Origin: Plastoroseomonas arctica
GTDB taxonomy: Bacteria; Pseudomonadota; Alphaproteobacteria; Acetobacterales; Acetobacteraceae
Assembly (NCBI RefSeq): GCF_018128965.1
Contig: NZ_JAAEDH010000018.1
Span: 38,961 to 102,960 of the forward strand
Reading direction: 5' to 3'
Length of the DNA: 64,000 bases
Below, in pieces: positions 27,574 through 36,819 of the stretch. How positions within the stretch are numbered: position 1 is the stretch's first letter; each line of letters begins with the position of its first letter. The notes beneath the pieces are model-generated. The model made no database searches, had not been told where the DNA came from, and saw nothing but the letters and a program-made list of their open reading frames with translations. The translations under genes were made by a program, and so were the position numbers.

Positions 27574-28081
27574 GCGGCTGGTCAAGGGCGGCGAGCGCAA
27601 GGTCGAACAGCGCCAGCGCGAAAGTGCGCATGTTCACGACGCGGTCGGCGCTGCCGGTCTCAATCGTGGTGCTGTGCGTCGTGGCGCCGGCGATGGCGAG
27701 GCAGCTGTGGCCGGCGGCATCGCCATAGCGGTTGCCCGTCGGCCCGGTGGCGCCGGACTCGCCCAGCCCCCAATCCGCGCCGAGCCGCATACGCACGGTC
27801 TGCGCTAGCAGCACCGCATAGGGCTCGGTGGAAGCGCGCATGCCCGGATGCTGTGCGAGCTCGATCCCGAGCAGGCCGCTTCGCGCATGCTGCGTGTAGA
27901 TGATGCCGCCGCCGCGCATAAAGGCGGAGGCGCCGGGCACCGCGAGCAGGGCCGCGGCGACGAGGCCGCCGGTCGAGGACTCCGCGACGGCGATGGTCTC
28001 GCCGCGCCGGATGAGGTGCTGTGCGAGGAGCGTCGCGTGGGGGATCAAGCTTTCCATAACGGCCTCATCGAGCCCTGCCAT
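27545..28081 (-). CDS. CinA C-terminal (PncC-like) nicotinamide-nucleotide amidase domain protein
   Basis: A stand-alone 178-residue CinA domain, the family of nicotinamide mononucleotide deamidases of the pyridine nucleotide cycle. Visible are AVAESSTGGLVAAALLAVPG, FMRGGGIIYTQHARSGLLGI and GLGESGATGPTGNRYG. Two changes from the usual pattern stand out: AESCTGG is AESSTGG, and the Lys that normally follows YSNEAK appears as Arg (HARSG). The activity is therefore uncertain. ATG at 28081 is chosen; a TTG at 28120 would add 13 residues. It is the last gene of a minus-strand group with acylphosphatase, ATP12 and GST. Confidence 0.72.
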   Translation of the reverse strand: MAGLDEAVMESLIPHATLLAQHLIRRGETIAVAESSTGGLVAAALLAVPGASAFMRGGGIIYTQHARSGLLGIELAQHPGMRASTEPYAVLLAQTVRMRLGADWGLGESGATGPTGNRYGDAAGHSCLAIAGATTHSTTIETGSADRVVNMRTFALALFDLALAALDQPLNRDAGAAR

Positions 28082-28155
28082 CTGAGCCCAATCAATGCGC
28101 CGCGTCCCGCGACCGGACAAGGTCCATGGTTGCCAAGCCGGGGTCGGAACGGCGA

Positions 28156-28431
28156 TCAGAGCGTCGGCAGGCGCAGGAAACCGGGATGATCCGGCGGCTC
28201 GGCGAAATCCTCCTCGATGGCGGAGACGCTCGCACCTGGCGGCCCGGCCCGGCAGGCCGTCAGCAATTGCCCGAGCGACGGCTCGTCACCCGCCAGCAGC
28301 GCCTCGACGCTGCCGTCGCGGCGGTTGCGCACCCAGCCCGCGATGCCTAGGCGCTGCGCCTTGCCGACCATCCATTCACGAAACCCCACGCCCTGGACCC
28401 GCCCGGTGATGCGGATCAGGCGCGCGGCCAT
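28156..28431 (-). CDS. acyP: Acylphosphatase
   Basis: A 91-residue acylphosphatase that hydrolyses carboxyl-phosphate bonds such as those of acetyl phosphate. The substrate loop is GRVQGVGFRE with the catalytic Arg at about 18, and the catalytic Asn is in WVRNRRDGSVE (about 36). The length is standard. Its ATG shares one base with the ATP12 stop (TGATG), so the two are translationally coupled. Confidence 0.93.
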   Translation of the reverse strand: MAARLIRITGRVQGVGFREWMVGKAQRLGIAGWVRNRRDGSVEALLAGDEPSLGQLLTACRAGPPGASVSAIEEDFAEPPDHPGFLRLPTL

Positions 28432-29141
28432 CAGCCCCGGTCCAGCAGCGACAACAGCCTCGCCGCGAGGGCGACATCACCGGCGCGGCGGGCGCGCGAG
28501 GCCTGCGCCTCCGCATCCGCGCCCCAGACCGCCTCCTGGTCGAGCTCGTCCAGGACAGAGAGTGTGAATGCGGTCTCCGCATCGAGGCGCCCATGCGCGA
28601 GTGCCAGCCCGAGCACCAGGCTGCCCAGCACGGGCACGGCAAGGCCAAGCGCGGCAAGCGCCAGCGGCGACAGCCCGCCCAGCGCCTGGCGCAGCGCCTT
28701 GAGCGACGCGGCCGGCTGAGGGACCGGCATGACGCCCTCGGTCACCACCAGCCGTGCGCCGAAGGCCCGCTCCGCCCAATCCAGCAGCGGCTGCCAGGCG
28801 GCCGTCTGCCGCTCGGCCAGCCGGGAGATGGTCGCGCGGTAGCAGAGCAGGTCGGTCTCGGCATAGCCGGCGAGGCCAGCGATGGTCGGCGCGGGATCGG
28901 GGGCGATGCGCGCGACGCCGGTCGCCGCGAGCCGGGTCAGCGGGATGTCCTCGGCGGTGAACTCGCCATCCCGCGCGCCACCAGCCGCCTGCCACTCGGC
29001 GGCGACGGCGTCGGCCAGCGCGCGGCCCGGCACCGCGAAGGCGGCCTCGCCCGGCAGGCGCATCGGGCGCCCGTCGAGCAGCACCGCGTGCAGGCCATCG
29101 CCTTGCGGTGCTGATTCGGCAATGTCCCAGAAGCGCTTCAA
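28431..29141 (-). CDS. ATP12-family F1-ATPase assembly chaperone
   Basis: A 236-residue member of the ATP12 family, chaperones for the alpha subunit of the F1 ATPase in mitochondria and alphaproteobacteria. Marks include MKRFWDIAE, LDGRPMRLPG, EWQAAGG, FTAEDIPLTRLAATGVARI and ETDLLCYRA. The gene is seven bases from the GST stop and overlaps the acylphosphatase start. No ATP synthase genes are in this window. Confidence 0.88.
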   Translation of the reverse strand: MKRFWDIAESAPQGDGLHAVLLDGRPMRLPGEAAFAVPGRALADAVAAEWQAAGGARDGEFTAEDIPLTRLAATGVARIAPDPAPTIAGLAGYAETDLLCYRATISRLAERQTAAWQPLLDWAERAFGARLVVTEGVMPVPQPAASLKALRQALGGLSPLALAALGLAVPVLGSLVLGLALAHGRLDAETAFTLSVLDELDQEAVWGADAEAQASRARRAGDVALAARLLSLLDRG

Positions 29142-29148
29142 GCCGGCC

Positions 29149-29820
29149 TCAGAAGTCGAGGTCGGCGTAGTGCGGCGGCGGGGTGAGGCCGCTCACCCGG
29201 TCGGTCAGCAGCGGCCGGAAGGCGGGACGCGACTTCACCCGCGCATACCATTCGCGCGCCGCCTCGTTCACCGACCAGTCGACATCGCCGATATAGTCCA
29301 GCACCGAGAGCTGCGCCGCCGCGGCGAGGTCGGCGAGGCTGAGGTTCGGCCCGGCGAGCCAGGCGCGGCTTTCCGCCAGCCAGCCCAGGTATTCCATGTG
29401 CGGCTTGAGGTTCTGGTAGCCGGCGCGGATCGCCGCCGCGTCCGGATTGCCGCGCCCCATGAGCGATTTGAGGTGGCGTTCGTAGACCAGCAGGCGGGTG
29501 ACCTCGGTGGAGAACTTGCCGTCGAACCAGCAGGCGAGGCGCCGCACCTCCGCGCGCTCGGCCAGCGTCCGGCCGATCAGCGTGACCTCGGGGTAGGCTT
29601 CGTCGAGATATTCGCAGATGGCCGCGCTGTCGGCGATCGCGAGGCCATTATCCTCGGTCAGCACCGGCACCGTGCAGGCGGGATTCATGGCGAGGTAGGC
29701 CTCGCGCCGTTCCCAGATGCGTTCGCTGCGCAGGTCGAAGGGGATGCGCTTCTCGCCCAGCGCCAGGCGCACCTTGCGGGAGTAGGGCGAGAGCGGAAGG
29801 TGATAGAGGATTCGCACCAC
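29149..29820 (-). CDS. Glutathione S-transferase
   Basis: A 223-residue GST: a thioredoxin-like N-terminal domain (ILYHLPLSPYSRKVRLALGEKRI, then NPACTVPVLTEDNG and the glutathione-contact IADSAAICEYLDEAYP) and an all-helical C-terminal domain (about 90-220, with SLADLAAAAQLSVLDYIG). The Ser in LSPYSRK is the expected activating residue of the beta or theta-like groups. Adjacent GTG codons at 29820 and 29817 could start translation; ATG at 29865 would add 15 residues that do not fit the fold. It is the first gene of a four-gene minus-strand run. Confidence 0.88.
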   Translation of the reverse strand: MVRILYHLPLSPYSRKVRLALGEKRIPFDLRSERIWERREAYLAMNPACTVPVLTEDNGLAIADSAAICEYLDEAYPEVTLIGRTLAERAEVRRLACWFDGKFSTEVTRLLVYERHLKSLMGRGNPDAAAIRAGYQNLKPHMEYLGWLAESRAWLAGPNLSLADLAAAAQLSVLDYIGDVDWSVNEAAREWYARVKSRPAFRPLLTDRVSGLTPPPHYADLDF

Positions 29821-29918
29821 GGGCTTATGCCACCGGCGCGGAAGGGCGGAAAGAGATTGACGCATTGCCGCGTCGGAATGATTTACTAGCACGTGCCGGC
29901 GGAAGAAGGGTTTTTGCG

Positions 29919-30596
29919 ATGGCGCTGACGGCGAGCATGGCCGAGATCGCGGTCTACAACATGCTGCGCGATGCGCAGCACGCCGGCATCGGCCCGGGCG
30001 ATCTCGCCTTTGCGGCGAAATCCGATATAGGCCCCTGGGACGTCGCCGCGCTGCGGGCCGGCACCGCACGGTTCAAGATGCTGCTGATCATGCGCTGCCC
30101 GAAGAAGCAGTCGGTTGGGTTCCAGGGCGTGTTCGTGCCCAAGCGGATGGACCACGCCCACCAGAAGGGCAGCAAGAACCCGGTCAAGACCGGCGAGGCC
30201 GGGCTCGCCGTGCACCCGGACAGTGGCGAGATCTTCGTCTCCGACTACGACCTGATGGGCGTGTGGGAGCGTTCCCCCACCGCCTACGCCCGGATCGATA
30301 CCGGCACCAAGCCGCGCGGCGAGAACCCGGTGGTCGACAAGCTCAACACGCTGTTCTTCGACAATCGACCGGGCGAGAACAAGTCACCGTTCCAGCATGG
30401 CGGCCAGGATGATTTCAAGCCGAGCGGCGGCAAGTCGCACCCGAACCTGAAGATCACCGAGAACTGCGCCGCCTTCCGCGAGGGCGAGATGCGGCACCTC
30501 GTGGGGATCGACCGCATCCGTGCCTATTACTACCAGCACGAGCTGAATTTTCCCTACGACTCCTCTGGTATCTACAACGGCCCCAGCGGCGACTAG
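29919..30596 (+). CDS. Orphan protein resembling a compact edema-factor/CyaA-type nucleotidyl cyclase
   Basis: A 225-residue protein with no signal peptide or membrane segment. Three blocks in the right order recall the anthrax toxA cyclase domain (edema factor, CyaA, ExoY). They are AAKSDIGPW (K34; compare the AKSSDWG loop of CyaA), VSDYDLMGV (D109 and D111; compare the catalytic DYDLFA of edema factor) and FQHGGQDDFKPSG (H160; compare VQHGTEQNNPFPEAD). Spacing between blocks is much shorter than in the toxins, and the first of the two toxin lysines seems absent. The ATG at 29919 has AAGAAGG about nine bases upstream. The gene stands alone between GST and gltB, and its DNA looks less GC-rich. 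Function is not established; the cyclase link is by-eye resemblance only. Confidence 0.5.
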   Translation: MALTASMAEIAVYNMLRDAQHAGIGPGDLAFAAKSDIGPWDVAALRAGTARFKMLLIMRCPKKQSVGFQGVFVPKRMDHAHQKGSKNPVKTGEAGLAVHPDSGEIFVSDYDLMGVWERSPTAYARIDTGTKPRGENPVVDKLNTLFFDNRPGENKSPFQHGGQDDFKPSGGKSHPNLKITENCAAFREGEMRHLVGIDRIRAYYYQHELNFPYDSSGIYNGPSGD

Positions 30597-30620
30597 GCCG
30601 CCGGGCCCGCGTCTTGCACC

Positions 30621-33600
30621 CTATTCGGCGGCGAGTGCGACCTCCGTCATCGGCTGCGGCAGGTACTTGGCGTAGTCCTTCGGCACGATGTGCCAGAAGC
30701 TGCGCCGCGCATCCTCCCATTCATTGAGCAGGCGGGCGGCGAAGCGGCTGTTAGTCTCGCCCACGTGCCGCCCGATAAGGTCGCGCAGCACGCCCTCCCA
30801 ATAGGCCGAACCGAGGCGTTGCCAGAGCAGCGTGTCCGGGTTGACTCGGAGTTCGAAGGTGTCGTCCGGGTCGTAGATGAAGGCTTGGCCGCCGGTGAAG
30901 CCCGCGCCGAAATTATCCCCCACCGGCCCCAGCACCACCACCGTGCCGCCGGTCATGTATTCGCAGCCATTCGCACCGCAGCCTTCGACCACCGTGATGG
31001 CGCCGGAGTTCCGCACGGCAAAGCGCTCGCCGGCCTGGCCGGCCGCGAAGAGCTCGCCGGTGGTCGCGCCGTATAGGCAGGTGTTGCCGATGATCGTGTT
31101 CTCGTTCCACACCAGCGAGGAGGAGGGCGCCGGGCGGACGATGATGGACGCGCCGGACAGCCCCTTGCCGACGTAGTCATTGGCGTCGCCGAACACCTCG
31201 AGCTTGAGGCCGCGCACGCCGAAGGCGCCGAGCGACTGGCCCGCGCTGCCGCGCAGCCGTACGGTCAGGTGGCCCGGCTGCAGCCCGGTCATTCCGAATT
31301 GCCGCACGATCTTGGAACTCACCTTGGTGCCGATGGCGCGGTGAGTGTTCCGGATGTTGTAGGCGAGCTGCATCTTCTCGCCGTGCTCGAACAGCGCGCG
31401 GGCATCGGTGATCATCTCGGCGTCCAGCGTCTCGGGCACCTCGTTGCGGCCGACCAGGGTGCAATAGGCGGCGTTGGGGCCGCCATCGGCCTTGACCAGC
31501 AGGGGGTTCAGGTCGAGGTCGTCAAGGTCGTCGGCGCCGCGGCTGACCTGTTGCAGCAGCTCGGTGCGCCCGATCACGTCGGTGAGTTTGCGGAAGCCCA
31601 GCGAGGCCAGGATCTCGCGCACTTCCTCGGCCACGAAGGAGAAGAGGTTGATGACCTTCTCCGGCGTGCCAGTGAATTTTTCGCGCAGCGCGTCATCCTG
31701 CGTGCAGACGCCGACGGGGCAGGTGTTGGAATGGCACTGCCGGACCATGATGCAGCCCATGGCGACGAGGGAGGCGGTGCCGATGCCGAATTCCTCGGCG
31801 CCGAGCATCGCGGCGATGACGACGTCGCGGCCGGTCTTCAGCCCGCCATCGGTGCGCAGCCGCACGCGGTGGCGCAGGCGGTTCAGCTGCAGCACCTGGT
31901 GGGTCTCGGACAGGCCCATCTCCCAGGGCAGGCCGGCATACTTGATGCTGGTTTGCGGGCTCGCACCCGTGCCGCCGGAATGTCCGGAGACGAGGATGGC
32001 ATCCGCCATCGCCTTGGCCACGCCGGCGGCGATGGTGCCGATGCCCGAGCGGGAGACCAGCTTCACGCAGACGCTGGCTTCGGGGTTGATCTGCTTGAGG
32101 TCGTAGATGAGCTGCGCGAGGTCCTCGATCGAGTAGATGTCATGGTGAGGCGGCGGCGAGATCAGCATCACGCCGGGGGTGGAGTGGCGCAGCTTGGCGA
32201 TCAGGCCTGTGACCTTGAAGCCGGGCAGCTGCCCGCCCTCGCCGGGCTTGGCACCCTGGGCGACCTTGATCTCGATCTCGCGGCAATTGTTCAGATACTC
32301 CGCGGTGACGCCGAAGCGGCCGGAGGCGATCTGCTTGATGGCGGAGTTCGCATTGTCGCCATTGGCGCGCGGCTTGGCGCGGGCGGGGTCCTCGCCGCCT
32401 TCGCCTGAGTCGCTGCGCGCGCCGATGCGGTTCATCGCGATCGAAAGCGTCTCATGCGCCTCGGGTGACAGGGCGCCGAGCGAGATGCCGGGCGCGATCA
32501 GGCGCTTGCGGATTTCGGTGATGCTCTCGACTTCCTCGATCGCGACGGGGGCGCGGCCCTCGCCGCGGAAGTCGAGCAGGTCGCGCAGTGCCACGGGCGG
32601 CTGCTTCCGCACCGCATCCGAGTAGCGCCGGAAGGTCTGGTAGCTGTCGGTCTCCACCGCCTTCTGCAGCATGTGGATGAGGCCACCATCGAAGGCATGC
32701 GCCTCACCTGACAAGCGGCGCTTGTACAGGCCGCCGACTGGGAGGGTGACCACCGCTTCGTCCCAGGCACGCTTGTGCAGGGCTAGGACGCGGCGAGCGA
32801 TGCCGGACAGGCCGATACCGGAGATGCGCGACTGCACGCCGGGGAAGAACTCCGCGACGAGCGCGCGCGAGAGACCGATGGCCTCGAAGTTCATCCCGCC
32901 CCGATAGGAGCTGATGACGGAGATGCCGATCTTCGACATCGTCTTAAGCAGCCCCTTGTCGACCGCCTTCTTGTACTTGGCGACGCAATCCTTGAGCGAG
33001 GTGGCGCCAAAAAGTCCGCGGCGATGCCGGTCCGCAATGCTTTCTTGCGCCAGATAGGCGTTGATTGTGGTCGCGCCGGCGCCGACCAGCACGGCGAAGG
33101 TGTGCGTGTCCACGCATTCGGCGACACGCACGTTCAGACTCGTAAAAGTGCGGAGCGAGGTGCGCACCAGATGCGCGTGCACGCCGCCAACGGCCAGGAT
33201 CATCGGGATCGGCGCGCGCGTCGGGCCCTGCGCCTCGTCGGAGAGGATGACGTGCGTGCGGCCGCTGCGCACGCCCTCTTCCGCCTCGCGCTTGATGCGC
33301 TCGATGGCGCGGCGCAGGCCCTGCTCGCCCTCATCGGTGGCGAAGGTGCAATCGACCGGGCAGACCGTCTCGCCCATGTAGCTGCACATCGCTTCGAACT
33401 CGGCATTGCTCAGCACCGGGCTGTCGAGCATCAGCATCTCGCACTGCGTCGGATCCTCGTCGAGGATGTTGCCGAGATTGCCCAGGCGGGTCTTGAGCGT
33501 CATCACCCGCGTCTCGCGCAGGCTGTCGATCGGCGGGTTCGTCACCTGCGCGAAGGTCTGGCGGAAGAAATGGTGCAGGCCGCGATATTGCGCGGAAAGC

Positions 33601-35147
33601 ACCGCGATGGGCGTGTCGTCGCCCATGGAGCCGATCGCCTCGGCGCCGTCCTCAACCATCGGGTGCAGGATGGTCTCTAGCTCCTCGAGCGTGAAGCCGA
33701 CCGCAAGCTGGCGACGCCGCAGCTCCTCAATGCCGAAATTCGGGCGCTCATCGGCGTCGCGCTTGACGATGCCGTCGATGCGCGTGGTGCGGTTGACCCA
33801 GCTGCCGAAGGGCTTGCGCGCGGAGAGCAGGTCCTTGAGCGCGGTGTCGCCGAAGAACTCGCCGCTGTCGAGATCCACACCCACGCACTGCCCAGGACCG
33901 ACGCGGCCCTTCGCGGTCACGCGGTCCTCGGCGATCTTTACCATGCCGGTCTCTGAGCCCACCACCAGCAGCCCGTCCTGGGTGATGGTGTAGCGGAGCG
34001 GTCGGAGTCCGTTGCGGTCGAGCCCGGCCACCACCCAGCGGCCATCGGTCGCCGCGATGGCGGCCGGACCGTCCCAGGGCTCCATCACCGCGTTGCAGTA
34101 GAGGAAGAAGTCGCGGTGCGGCTCCGGCATGGTCGCGTTGTTGCCGAGGCTTTCGGGAATGAGCATGGCCTTCGCCATCGGCGCGTCGCGCCCGCCGCGG
34201 ACCAGCAACTCGAAGACATTGTCGAGCGAGGCGGTGTCGCTGCCGCCGGCCTGCACCACGGGCTTCACGTCATCCATCACGGCGTCGAGCAGCGGATGCG
34301 CCAGGCGCGTCTCGTGGCTCTTCATCCAGTTGATGTTGCCGTGGACCGTGTTGATCTCGCCATTATGCGCGAGCATCCGGAACGGCTGCGCCAGGCGCCA
34401 GGTGGGGAAGGTGTTGGTCGAATAGCGCTGGTGGTAGATCGCAAAGCGGCTGACGAAGCGCTTGTCGAGCAGGTCCGGGTAGAATTCCGTCAGCGAGGCC
34501 GCGAGGAACATGCCCTTGTAGATGAGCGAGCGCGCCGAGAGCGAGCACAGGTACAGCTCCGGGATCTGCGCCGCGATCGCCTGCTTCTCGATCCGGCGAC
34601 GGATCACGAACATGTCGCGTTCCACCGTCGCGCCGTCGCGCTGCTCGGGGTCCCAGATCAGGATCTGCTCGATCTCGGGGCGCGTCGCATTGGCCTTCTC
34701 GCCGATGCACTCGACGTTGATCGGCACCTGGCGCCAGCCATAGATCAGGTACCCGCCGGCGAGGATCTCCAGCTCGATGATCTGGCGGCAGCGCTCCTGC
34801 GCGCCGAGGTCCGTCTTGGGCAGGAAGGCCATGCCCACGGCGATGCGGCCGGGCTTGAGCTTGTCGCCGCCGCGCTGCACCGCATCGGCGAAGAAATCCT
34901 GGGGGATCTCGACATGGATGCCCGCACCGTCGCCGGTCTTGCCATCGGCATCGACGGCGCCGCGGTGCCAGACCGCCTTCAGTGCATCGATGCCGGCCTG
35001 CACCACCTCGCGCCGCGGCTTGCCGTCGAGCGAAGCGACGACGCCGACGCCGCAGGCATCGTGCTCGGTCATGTCGATATGGGCGTCGCGCGCGAGGGCG
35101 GCGGTGCCGGCGATGTGGCTGCGGACGAATTCGGAACCGGTTTCCAT
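30621..35147 (-). CDS. gltB: Glutamate synthase (NADPH) large subunit
   Basis: A 1508-residue GltB that transfers the amide nitrogen of glutamine to 2-oxoglutarate. The N-terminal class II amidotransferase begins at EHDACGVGVVASLDGK, so about 31 residues form a propeptide removed to expose the catalytic Cys (about C32). The FMN and [3Fe-4S] region shows GHSGGTGASPQTSIKYAGLPWE and CIMVRQCHSNTCPVGVCTQD. The C-terminal alpha-helix-like GXGXG domain includes GGTVVVLGPVGDNFGAGFTGGQ. The ATG at 35147 is five bases from the gltD stop, so the two are one operon with gltD first. Confidence 0.97.
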   Translation of the reverse strand: METGSEFVRSHIAGTAALARDAHIDMTEHDACGVGVVASLDGKPRREVVQAGIDALKAVWHRGAVDADGKTGDGAGIHVEIPQDFFADAVQRGGDKLKPGRIAVGMAFLPKTDLGAQERCRQIIELEILAGGYLIYGWRQVPINVECIGEKANATRPEIEQILIWDPEQRDGATVERDMFVIRRRIEKQAIAAQIPELYLCSLSARSLIYKGMFLAASLTEFYPDLLDKRFVSRFAIYHQRYSTNTFPTWRLAQPFRMLAHNGEINTVHGNINWMKSHETRLAHPLLDAVMDDVKPVVQAGGSDTASLDNVFELLVRGGRDAPMAKAMLIPESLGNNATMPEPHRDFFLYCNAVMEPWDGPAAIAATDGRWVVAGLDRNGLRPLRYTITQDGLLVVGSETGMVKIAEDRVTAKGRVGPGQCVGVDLDSGEFFGDTALKDLLSARKPFGSWVNRTTRIDGIVKRDADERPNFGIEELRRRQLAVGFTLEELETILHPMVEDGAEAIGSMGDDTPIAVLSAQYRGLHHFFRQTFAQVTNPPIDSLRETRVMTLKTRLGNLGNILDEDPTQCEMLMLDSPVLSNAEFEAMCSYMGETVCPVDCTFATDEGEQGLRRAIERIKREAEEGVRSGRTHVILSDEAQGPTRAPIPMILAVGGVHAHLVRTSLRTFTSLNVRVAECVDTHTFAVLVGAGATTINAYLAQESIADRHRRGLFGATSLKDCVAKYKKAVDKGLLKTMSKIGISVISSYRGGMNFEAIGLSRALVAEFFPGVQSRISGIGLSGIARRVLALHKRAWDEAVVTLPVGGLYKRRLSGEAHAFDGGLIHMLQKAVETDSYQTFRRYSDAVRKQPPVALRDLLDFRGEGRAPVAIEEVESITEIRKRLIAPGISLGALSPEAHETLSIAMNRIGARSDSGEGGEDPARAKPRANGDNANSAIKQIASGRFGVTAEYLNNCREIEIKVAQGAKPGEGGQLPGFKVTGLIAKLRHSTPGVMLISPPPHHDIYSIEDLAQLIYDLKQINPEASVCVKLVSRSGIGTIAAGVAKAMADAILVSGHSGGTGASPQTSIKYAGLPWEMGLSETHQVLQLNRLRHRVRLRTDGGLKTGRDVVIAAMLGAEEFGIGTASLVAMGCIMVRQCHSNTCPVGVCTQDDALREKFTGTPEKVINLFSFVAEEVREILASLGFRKLTDVIGRTELLQQVSRGADDLDDLDLNPLLVKADGGPNAAYCTLVGRNEVPETLDAEMITDARALFEHGEKMQLAYNIRNTHRAIGTKVSSKIVRQFGMTGLQPGHLTVRLRGSAGQSLGAFGVRGLKLEVFGDANDYVGKGLSGASIIVRPAPSSSLVWNENTIIGNTCLYGATTGELFAAGQAGERFAVRNSGAITVVEGCGANGCEYMTGGTVVVLGPVGDNFGAGFTGGQAFIYDPDDTFELRVNPDTLLWQRLGSAYWEGVLRDLIGRHVGETNSRFAARLLNEWEDARRSFWHIVPKDYAKYLPQPMTEVALAAE

Positions 35148-35152
35148 CTGCG

Positions 35153-36592
35153 TCACTCCGCCGCGATCGCGAGGCCTGCGCCCCGCGCTTCGATGAACTT
35201 GTGCATTTCGGCCGCCGCGTCGCGCCCGTCGCGGATACCCCAGACCACGAGCGAAGCGCCGCGCACGATGTCTCCGGCGGCGAACACGCCGGGTAGGGCG
35301 GTCATCATGGTGCGATGGTCGATCCTGAGCGTGCCCCAACGCGACACGCCGAGCGTGGGTTCGCCGAACATCGCCGGCAGATCCTCGGGGTCGAAGCCCA
35401 GCGCCTTGATGACCAGGTCCGCCTTGATGGTGAATCCGGAGCTGCTGATCGGCTCCACCTGCTGGCGCCCGGTCGCGTCGGGCAGGCCCAGATGCATGCG
35501 CACGGCGCGCACGCCGCTCACCTGACCATCGCCGAGGAAGGCCTCGGGGGCGGCGAGCCATTCGAAGCGCACGCCCTCCTCCTCGGCATTCTTCACCTCG
35601 CGCATCGAGCCGGGCATATTCGCCTTGTCGCGCCGATAGAGGCAGGTGACGGATTTCGCGCCCTGGCGCACGGCGGTGCGGACGCAGTCCATCGCCGTGT
35701 CGCCGCCGCCGATGACGACGACATCGCGCCCGGCGGCGTTGAGCGCCCCGCTTTCGAACTCGGGCACCGCATCACCGAGTCCCTGTCGGTTCGAGGTGGT
35801 GAGAAAGTCGAGGGCCGCGACCACCCCGCTCAGATGCGCGCCCGGCACGTCGATGTCGCGCGCCTTGTAGACGCCGGTGGCGATCAGCAGCGCCTCGTGA
35901 CGCGCGCGCAGCTCGGTCAGCGTGATGTCCTGCCCGATGGCGCAGTTCAGCCGGAACTGGATCCCTCCGGCCTCGAACTGCGCATGGCGGCGCAGCACGA
36001 CGTCTTTCTCCAGCTTGAAGGAGGGAATGCCGTAGATCATCAGCCCGCCCACGCGGTCGTAGCGATCATAGACGGTGACCTGGTAGCCCTGCAGGCGCAG
36101 GCGTTCCGCCGCCGCGAGCCCGGCCGGGCCCGCGCCGATGATCCCGACGGATTGCTCACGTTCACGCAAAGGCGTCGGCGGCTTGACCCAGCCCATCTCC
36201 CAGGCGGTGTCGGTGATGTATTTTTCTACCGCGCCGATGGTGACGCTCTCGAACCCCTTCTCGATGACGCAGTTGCCCTCGCACAGACGATCCTGCGGGC
36301 AGATGCGGCCGCAGATTTCGGGGAAGGTGTTGGTGGCGGAGGCGACCTCATAGGCCTCCTCCAGCCGACCTTCTGCGGTGAGCTTCAGCCAGTCGGGGAT
36401 GTTGTTCTGCAGCGGGCAATGCACCGAGCAGAACGGGATGCCACACTGGCTGCAGCGGCTGGCCTGGTCGGCGGCATCGGTGGCCTTGAACTCGGTGTAG
36501 ACCTCGTTCCAGTCGGCGGCGCGCGTGGTGGCATCGCGCTTTTCCGGCTGCCGCTGCTCCAGTCGCACAAATTGCAGCATGCGCTCGGCCAT
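35153..36592 (-). CDS. gltD: Glutamate synthase small subunit
   Basis: A 479-residue NADPH:FAD oxidoreductase that passes electrons to GltB. Two Cys clusters for [4Fe-4S] centres are visible: CSQCGIPFCSVHCPLQNN and CGRICPQDRLCEGNC. They are followed by the FAD motif GIIGAGPAGLAAAERL, an NAD(P)H motif VVIGGGDTAMDC and GDIVRGASLVVWGIRDGRDAA near the end. The ATG at 36592 matches the family N-terminus. The 227 bases upstream (36593-36819) hold no gene and probably the promoter of gltDB. Confidence 0.97.
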   Translation of the reverse strand: MAERMLQFVRLEQRQPEKRDATTRAADWNEVYTEFKATDAADQASRCSQCGIPFCSVHCPLQNNIPDWLKLTAEGRLEEAYEVASATNTFPEICGRICPQDRLCEGNCVIEKGFESVTIGAVEKYITDTAWEMGWVKPPTPLREREQSVGIIGAGPAGLAAAERLRLQGYQVTVYDRYDRVGGLMIYGIPSFKLEKDVVLRRHAQFEAGGIQFRLNCAIGQDITLTELRARHEALLIATGVYKARDIDVPGAHLSGVVAALDFLTTSNRQGLGDAVPEFESGALNAAGRDVVVIGGGDTAMDCVRTAVRQGAKSVTCLYRRDKANMPGSMREVKNAEEEGVRFEWLAAPEAFLGDGQVSGVRAVRMHLGLPDATGRQQVEPISSSGFTIKADLVIKALGFDPEDLPAMFGEPTLGVSRWGTLRIDHRTMMTALPGVFAAGDIVRGASLVVWGIRDGRDAAAEMHKFIEARGAGLAIAAE

Positions 36593-36819
36593 GGTCGGTT
36601 CCTTGATGGCTTTCCCGAGGTCGGGTGTCGGACGTGCAGGAAGCATGCCGGAGGAGGTAGACCGCAGCGCAATGCCTCGAGCGTCAGATACGACACGCCC
36701 GACCCGCTTGGCGAGTCCTTTTTCTCCTTCAGGACAGCATGGCTGACATGTTTAGCGCAGACGCAGGCGCTAGAAGGAAAGCTTCGCCTTACCAGGCATG
36801 GAAATAGGTCCGGATCGGC

